A DNA stretch of 18,843 bases from Candidatus Aegiribacteria sp. (GTDB taxonomy: Bacteria; Fermentibacterota; Fermentibacteria; Fermentibacterales; Fermentibacteraceae), in NCBI GenBank assembly GCA_021107345.1, contig JAIOSX010000141.1, forward strand, positions 1 to 18,843, given 5' to 3'. Under the pieces are notes generated by a model. That model saw nothing but the letters and a program-made list of their open reading frames with translations, did no database searches and was not told the DNA's origin. Every line of letters begins with the position of its first letter. Position 1 is the first letter of the stretch. The position numbers were made by a program, and so were the translations under genes. Shown here piece after piece: positions 15,408 to 18,843 of this stretch.

Positions 15408-16112
15408 TCAGTCGCTCCTGATATCGTCCATTACCGATGCTGCGAAGGACCTGAAATCGGGTTCAGAGGTGGATATATTCTCGGTTTCTCTAAGCCTCAG
15501 GGCAAGATCCCAGCAGGATAGAAGTACGTATCCCAGCAGCCGCTCATCAAGAATCAATACGGATGGAACGAGCTGTCCCGGATGTCCCAGGCGGAGCATG
15601 AATCTGTTTTCAGGCACCCGCTGTGGAGGCCAGACTGCAAAGGTGATATTAAGGCAGGGATCGGTTGAATCCTCGGTCCTGAAAAGAGTTTTCAGGAGTT
15701 CGAAGTTCCCTCCGATATGATGAATTGCAGATCTGATCTGATGGCGGGTTCTGATGGAATTCCGCGCAGGAGAAGGAAATGATGTGGTGAACAACGCAGG
15801 TTCATCCCTGGGATAGCCTAGCTCCAGAAGGGCCGATGCTTCCGAAAGACATGCTCCGAAACAGCTTGAAGCTATATCGGGTGGCAGATATATAGAAGTA
15901 TCGGTATTACCCGAAAGAAGATTCATCTGCCTGGACAGTTCCTCGACCCTGCCGCTGGAGGGACTTCTCGATATCTCTTTCACATGGGTACGCAGGGCAT
16001 TGAACGCCTGCATCCATACTTCGGAGGTTCTTCCTCCGCTCCAGATAGCCGCATAGTAGAGTAGTCTGGAAATATCGAATGGATTCATGAAATTGGATGG
16101 AAAGAGTATCAT
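15408..16112 (-). CDS. Hypothetical protein downstream of xerD
   Basis: This 234-residue protein has no signal peptide or membrane segment, and I do not recognise it. It has an N-terminal helical part (about 10-65), a middle with SSCFGACLSEASALLELGYPR, and a C-terminal alternation of beta and helix (ITFAVWPPQRVPENRFMLRL, then LVPSVLILDERLLGYVLLSCWDLALRL). The ATG overlaps the xerD stop (ATGA, four bases), so it is translationally coupled to xerD and is the last gene of its operon. Its TGA lies 30 bases from the stop of the convergent PpiC-type gene, with no clear hairpin between them. The coupling makes a role related to xerD or the L7/L12-like protein possible but unproven. Confidence 0.75.
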   Translation of the reverse strand: MILFPSNFMNPFDISRLLYYAAIWSGGRTSEVWMQAFNALRTHVKEISRSPSSGRVEELSRQMNLLSGNTDTSIYLPPDIASSCFGACLSEASALLELGYPRDEPALFTTSFPSPARNSIRTRHQIRSAIHHIGGNFELLKTLFRTEDSTDPCLNITFAVWPPQRVPENRFMLRLGHPGQLVPSVLILDERLLGYVLLSCWDLALRLRETENISTSEPDFRSFAASVMDDIRSD

Positions 16113-17002
16113 ACTTCTCCCGATCTTGGGTGGTATCTGTCAACAATACCCCGCAGATAAGTTACATCCACGCTGGTATAGATCTCAGTTGTCTTTATGT
16201 CGGCATGACCGAGCAGTTCCTGAACAACCCTGAGATCAGCACCTCCCCGCAGTAGATGGGTAGCAAATGAATGCCTCAGGATATGAGGATGGATATGTTC
16301 CTGTATACCCGCCATCTCTGCAGATCTTCTTACAATGTTCCATACTGTCATTCTGGAAAGGGGATTTCCCCTGTATGTAAGAAAAAGAACCGGAGTTGAT
16401 TTTCCATGTGCCAGCAGGGGTCTGGCAGTATCAATGTACAGTGAAAGCCATCTTACCGCAGTTCCTCCTATCGGAACTAACCTTTCTCTGGATCCCTTCC
16501 CGAAGGGTCTCACGAGAGCATCTTCCAGGTAGATCCTGGAAACGGTCATCCCGGTGAGTTCACTCTCTCTAAGACCTGCGCCATATGCAAGTTCAAGCAA
16601 CGCGCGATTCCTTGTGGAGACGGGAGAATCTCCTTCCCAGACATCTATAAGAGCCGCAACCGTCTCAACACTTACTGCGTGGGGAAGTCTGACCGGCTGC
16701 CTCGGAGAATGAAGAAGTTCAGTCGGATTATCGATTCGCTGCCCCGATGACTGCATGAATCGGAAGAAACCTCTGATGGAGGACAGTTTTCTTATGATGC
16801 TGACCGGTGAAAAACCGGAAGATGAAAGGAAAGCCATATATTCCGCTATATCTGCAGCAGCTGCCTCCGAAAGCACAATTCCGTTAACTGTCAGCCATCT
16901 GTTGAAATGCCCCAGATCATTATTGTAAGCTTTTATCGTTCGAGAGGCAAGTTTCTTTTCAAGGGCTGAGTACTCCAGATATGAATCCAGACATTCATCC
17001 AT
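16109..17002 (-). CDS. xerD: Tyrosine recombinase XerC/XerD
   Basis: This is a site-specific tyrosine recombinase of the XerCD family, which resolves chromosome dimers at dif. At 297 residues it is the usual Xer size. The N-terminal SAM-like core-binding domain (about 1-90) starts MDECLDSYLEYSALEKKLA. The catalytic domain carries the full active-site set: R145 (GAGLRESEL), K169 (GKGSRERL), H240 and R243 (HPHILRHSF), H266 (LLGHADI) and nucleophile Y275 (TEIYTSVD). It overlaps the upstream L7/L12-like gene by eight bases and the downstream gene by four, so it sits inside a chromosomal operon. That and the absence of attachment-like repeats argue for a housekeeping Xer rather than a mobile-element integrase. 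XerC and XerD cannot be separated with certainty by eye; a solitary Xer (XerH/XerA-like) is also possible. Confidence 0.93.
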   Translation of the reverse strand: MDECLDSYLEYSALEKKLASRTIKAYNNDLGHFNRWLTVNGIVLSEAAAADIAEYMAFLSSSGFSPVSIIRKLSSIRGFFRFMQSSGQRIDNPTELLHSPRQPVRLPHAVSVETVAALIDVWEGDSPVSTRNRALLELAYGAGLRESELTGMTVSRIYLEDALVRPFGKGSRERLVPIGGTAVRWLSLYIDTARPLLAHGKSTPVLFLTYRGNPLSRMTVWNIVRRSAEMAGIQEHIHPHILRHSFATHLLRGGADLRVVQELLGHADIKTTEIYTSVDVTYLRGIVDRYHPRSGEV

Positions 17003-18401
17003 TCTTCGAAAGCCATGCCTGAAATCCTTCGCCTGCGATCACTGGCGGTATTTCTGCGTTCAGGCTTCCTCTGGTGAGGGATACCGTAACACCCCGGGAA
17101 TCAAGTTCATGGGCCATTTTGATCGCCCTTTTGTGATTTTTGCAGACCTCAAGGAGTGAGGGAGTCTTTCTTAGAAGGTCCCAGGACTCTCTCAATGAAA
17201 TTCCAATTACATCGCAAAGGGCTTTGGCAACTCTGTCCTCATTCTCCGGTGCCGGCGTGCACAGTACAAGTTTCAGTACTGCGTCTTCCGAGTCGTTTGA
17301 TTCTCTGGTATGCCTTCGATTTCTATTTCTCACGCTGGTGAATACATCTCTGATGGCATTCTTTTCAGATTCCAGATTATTACTAGTTTCAGCATCATCC
17401 GGCAAATCATCTTCAGTCTTAAAAAGATCTTTCCGGGATTTCTCAAGAACAGGAGGGAGAAGGAGATGCTGAAATATACTGCCGGCCGGAGCGTATAGTA
17501 TCACTATATCCGGAGTAGGCCCGGAGGTTAACGAATTCTGCTCTCTGTTGCCAACTACGGGCGGAAAATTTCCAGCTGCGATTTCAGGCGGAGAAAATTC
17601 AATGGCTTCCGGAATACTTCTGTTGCTGACATCCGGCAGAACAGGAGGAGTCTCAAGAAATCCTCCATCAAGGGATTTTGAAGGAAGCCCAAGAGTATAC
17701 TTATCAGGGGGTTGCAGGAATATCCTTCCATACGAGGTCTCAAATTCGTCAATTGGAGGCGGTCCGATTGAATACTGTTCCGGAAGACCACTTACAGGAG
17801 GAATGCGGGAGTCATCATCGTCGGCGGTATCGGTTAGATTTCCGAACAGCGTATCACTGATGTCGTCATCTGAATCGACGGGATGCGTGCTGGTTCTGAA
17901 TACCGCATTCGACCTTCGTCTTGGTAAAACGCTTTCCTGCAGCAGTGATTCGGCTTCGATCCTGACTATCCCACCGGCCTCGGTTATTGATTTTTTTACA
18001 CTTTTAGCGGTTTCGCTGTCTATACCCTTGCTAAGAGCAATCGGCATTCGGGAAAGCCAGAGAACAATCTGTTCCTGTGGAAGATGTGTCAAATCCTGCA
18101 ATCTTCTTCTCAGCCTGGTCCGGTATCCGGGACGGTAGTTTATCAGCAGGACCCGAAAGAGAGGAACGGGTTGAACCTCTTCCTCATGATCTGGAAGGAT
18201 TCTGCAGTGTATACCGGGATCCCTCCGAAGGCTGTCGGCTAATTCCTGTGCTTCTCCCTCGGAAAGGCCATTGCATACGATTTCATTCTCATGGCTGAAA
18301 GCCCTCAGTATTTTATCAAAAAGCAAGCCAGTGCGTTCAGTCAGAAATAGTACAGACTTCTCCGAGGGTTCATCGCCCTTTACAATTACCTTCCATTTCA
18401 T
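16995..18401 (-). CDS. Uncharacterised protein with three L7/L12-like domains and a long disordered linker
   Basis: It has 468 residues. Three segments share a beta-alpha-alpha-beta pattern resembling the C-terminal domain of ribosomal protein L7/L12: about 1-70 (KVIVKG...GIHCRIL), 81-149 (FRVLLINYR...GGIVRIE) and 375-447 (LKLVLCTP...GVTVSLT). The third fits best: IGISLRESWDLLRKTPSLLEV mirrors the L7/L12 motif for leucine/lysine-rich helices ending in a conserved proline. Between domains 2 and 3 lies a roughly 225-residue stretch (150-375) rich in Asp, Pro and Ser and likely disordered, with repeated PP motifs. No signal peptide is visible, so it is cytoplasmic. The ATG has only a weak Shine-Dalgarno sequence and lies 11 bases after the previous stop; its 3' end overlaps xerD by eight bases. 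The L7/L12 assignment is by pattern and needs structural confirmation. Function unknown. Confidence 0.8.
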   Translation of the reverse strand: MKWKVIVKGDEPSEKSVLFLTERTGLLFDKILRAFSHENEIVCNGLSEGEAQELADSLRRDPGIHCRILPDHEEEVQPVPLFRVLLINYRPGYRTRLRRRLQDLTHLPQEQIVLWLSRMPIALSKGIDSETAKSVKKSITEAGGIVRIEAESLLQESVLPRRRSNAVFRTSTHPVDSDDDISDTLFGNLTDTADDDDSRIPPVSGLPEQYSIGPPPIDEFETSYGRIFLQPPDKYTLGLPSKSLDGGFLETPPVLPDVSNRSIPEAIEFSPPEIAAGNFPPVVGNREQNSLTSGPTPDIVILYAPAGSIFQHLLLPPVLEKSRKDLFKTEDDLPDDAETSNNLESEKNAIRDVFTSVRNRNRRHTRESNDSEDAVLKLVLCTPAPENEDRVAKALCDVIGISLRESWDLLRKTPSLLEVCKNHKRAIKMAHELDSRGVTVSLTRGSLNAEIPPVIAGEGFQAWLSKNG

Positions 18402-18412
18402 CGTCTTGGCCG

Positions 18413-18843
18413 CTACAGCTGTTTTCTGATCAATTCTATTCTATCGCCAATACGCACCAGATCGGTTGATGATAAAGAGAAGATCAATACTGATGAAGTG
18501 TTCTGGCGGGTCTCAAGAACTATAAGCTCGCAAACTGCTATATCCGTAGTCACCACGGTTTCACCGGAGGGGCTTAGAATCGCATGACCGTATTTGTACA
18601 TGTTGAAAATATCTCCGGGCTTAAGACCGTCATCCGTTCCTCTGTCAATGTAAACAACATCGTATGAGTATTCTCTTACAATATCGGGATCCTGGAATGC
18701 AAGTATGTACGCATCGATATCTTCGACTACAGAAGAGCTCGAAACCGGTACAGGAGCTGAAGACGTATAAGGAACCAGATAGTCGACTATATTCACAGGA
18801 AAGTAAGCGTGTTCAATCAATGCGATGCTGGACGAAGGGTATG
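18413..18843 (-). CDS. C-terminal part of an envelope protein (partial, runs off the right edge)
   Basis: The frame is open to the window edge, with upstream codons reading YPSSSIAL before the first possible TTG, so this is the 3' end of a longer gene. The visible 140 or so residues contain a Pro/Ser/Val linker (SSAPVPVSSSSVV) and then a small beta domain: VVYIDRGTDDGLKPGDIFNM, IAVCELIVLETRQNTSSVLIF, and LVRIGDRIELI at the end. This pattern (Gly-rich turn, G-D-I-F, and a closing G-D-R) is typical of the C-terminal domain found after LysM or FlgT-like parts of envelope proteins. The N-terminus that would decide is missing. It is the first gene of the operon in the window, 11 bases upstream of the L7/L12-like gene. 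Confidence 0.65.
   Translation of the reverse strand, partial: YPSSSIALIEHAYFPVNIVDYLVPYTSSAPVPVSSSSVVEDIDAYILAFQDPDIVREYSYDVVYIDRGTDDGLKPGDIFNMYKYGHAILSPSGETVVTTDIAVCELIVLETRQNTSSVLIFSLSSTDLVRIGDRIELIRKQL

Noticed and set aside
16109..17002. Mobile-element integrase interpretation of the tyrosine recombinase
   Set aside because: The gene is embedded with overlaps in an operon, and no flanking att-like direct repeats, tRNA or phage genes are visible; a Xer-type housekeeping enzyme fits better.
1..18843. tRNA, rRNA, CRISPR arrays, riboswitches or insertion sequences
   Set aside because: Intergenic gaps are short (the longest are 12618-12849 and 11480-11787) and contain no cloverleaf, regularly spaced repeats, or transposase-like frames.

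Overview
The window reads as a chromosomal segment of a Gram-negative, probably uncultivated bacterium. It encodes lipoproteins, an exported SurA-like foldase, a XerD-type recombinase and UvrB, yet its phenylalanyl-tRNA synthetase is the archaeal/eukaryotic-type PheS-PheT pair (long alpha, short beta), known in bacteria mainly from spirochaetes and some candidate phyla. Together with secreted beta-propeller-like proteins and a large PPC/caspase-like exported protein, this fits a lineage near Fermentibacteria or a related FCB-type candidate phylum. That placement is inference from gene style, not from a marker I can test. I see no tRNA, rRNA, CRISPR array, insertion sequence or phage module.

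Layout. Positions 1-11,626 are entirely on the minus strand. Transcription order is: a small lipoprotein gene that looks frameshifted; a very large signalling protein with two class III nucleotide cyclase domains, an AAA/STAND-type ATPase and TPR repeats (the architecture of animal soluble adenylyl cyclase); an exported caspase-like peptidase; then pheS, pheT and uvrB packed with overlaps or no spacing. A separate promoter then drives the first codons of a small exported protein that leaves the window at position 1. Positions 11,735-13,741 hold two related secreted proteins transcribed divergently from a shared 232-base promoter region, each closed by a strong hairpin. The minus-strand copy is broken by a one-base frameshift. 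Both end in the same short C-terminal motif, WGxIKTxF. A plus-strand lipoprotein of the PpiC/SurA type follows (13,779-15,377). From 15,408 to the right edge a minus-strand operon carries, in transcription order, the end of a surface or envelope protein, a novel three-repeat L7/L12-like protein, xerD and an unrecognised 234-residue protein, with overlapping genes.

Two genes, the tandem cyclase and the PpiC-type lipoprotein, appear to start at CTG codons. In both, a well-placed Shine-Dalgarno sequence and the conserved N-terminal protein features lie upstream of the first ATG or TTG. The most unusual content is the cyclase/caspase neighbourhood, the shared C-terminal tag and the triple L7/L12-like protein. 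I see no evidence for a defence island: the caspase-like protein is exported and the rest of its transcription unit is housekeeping.
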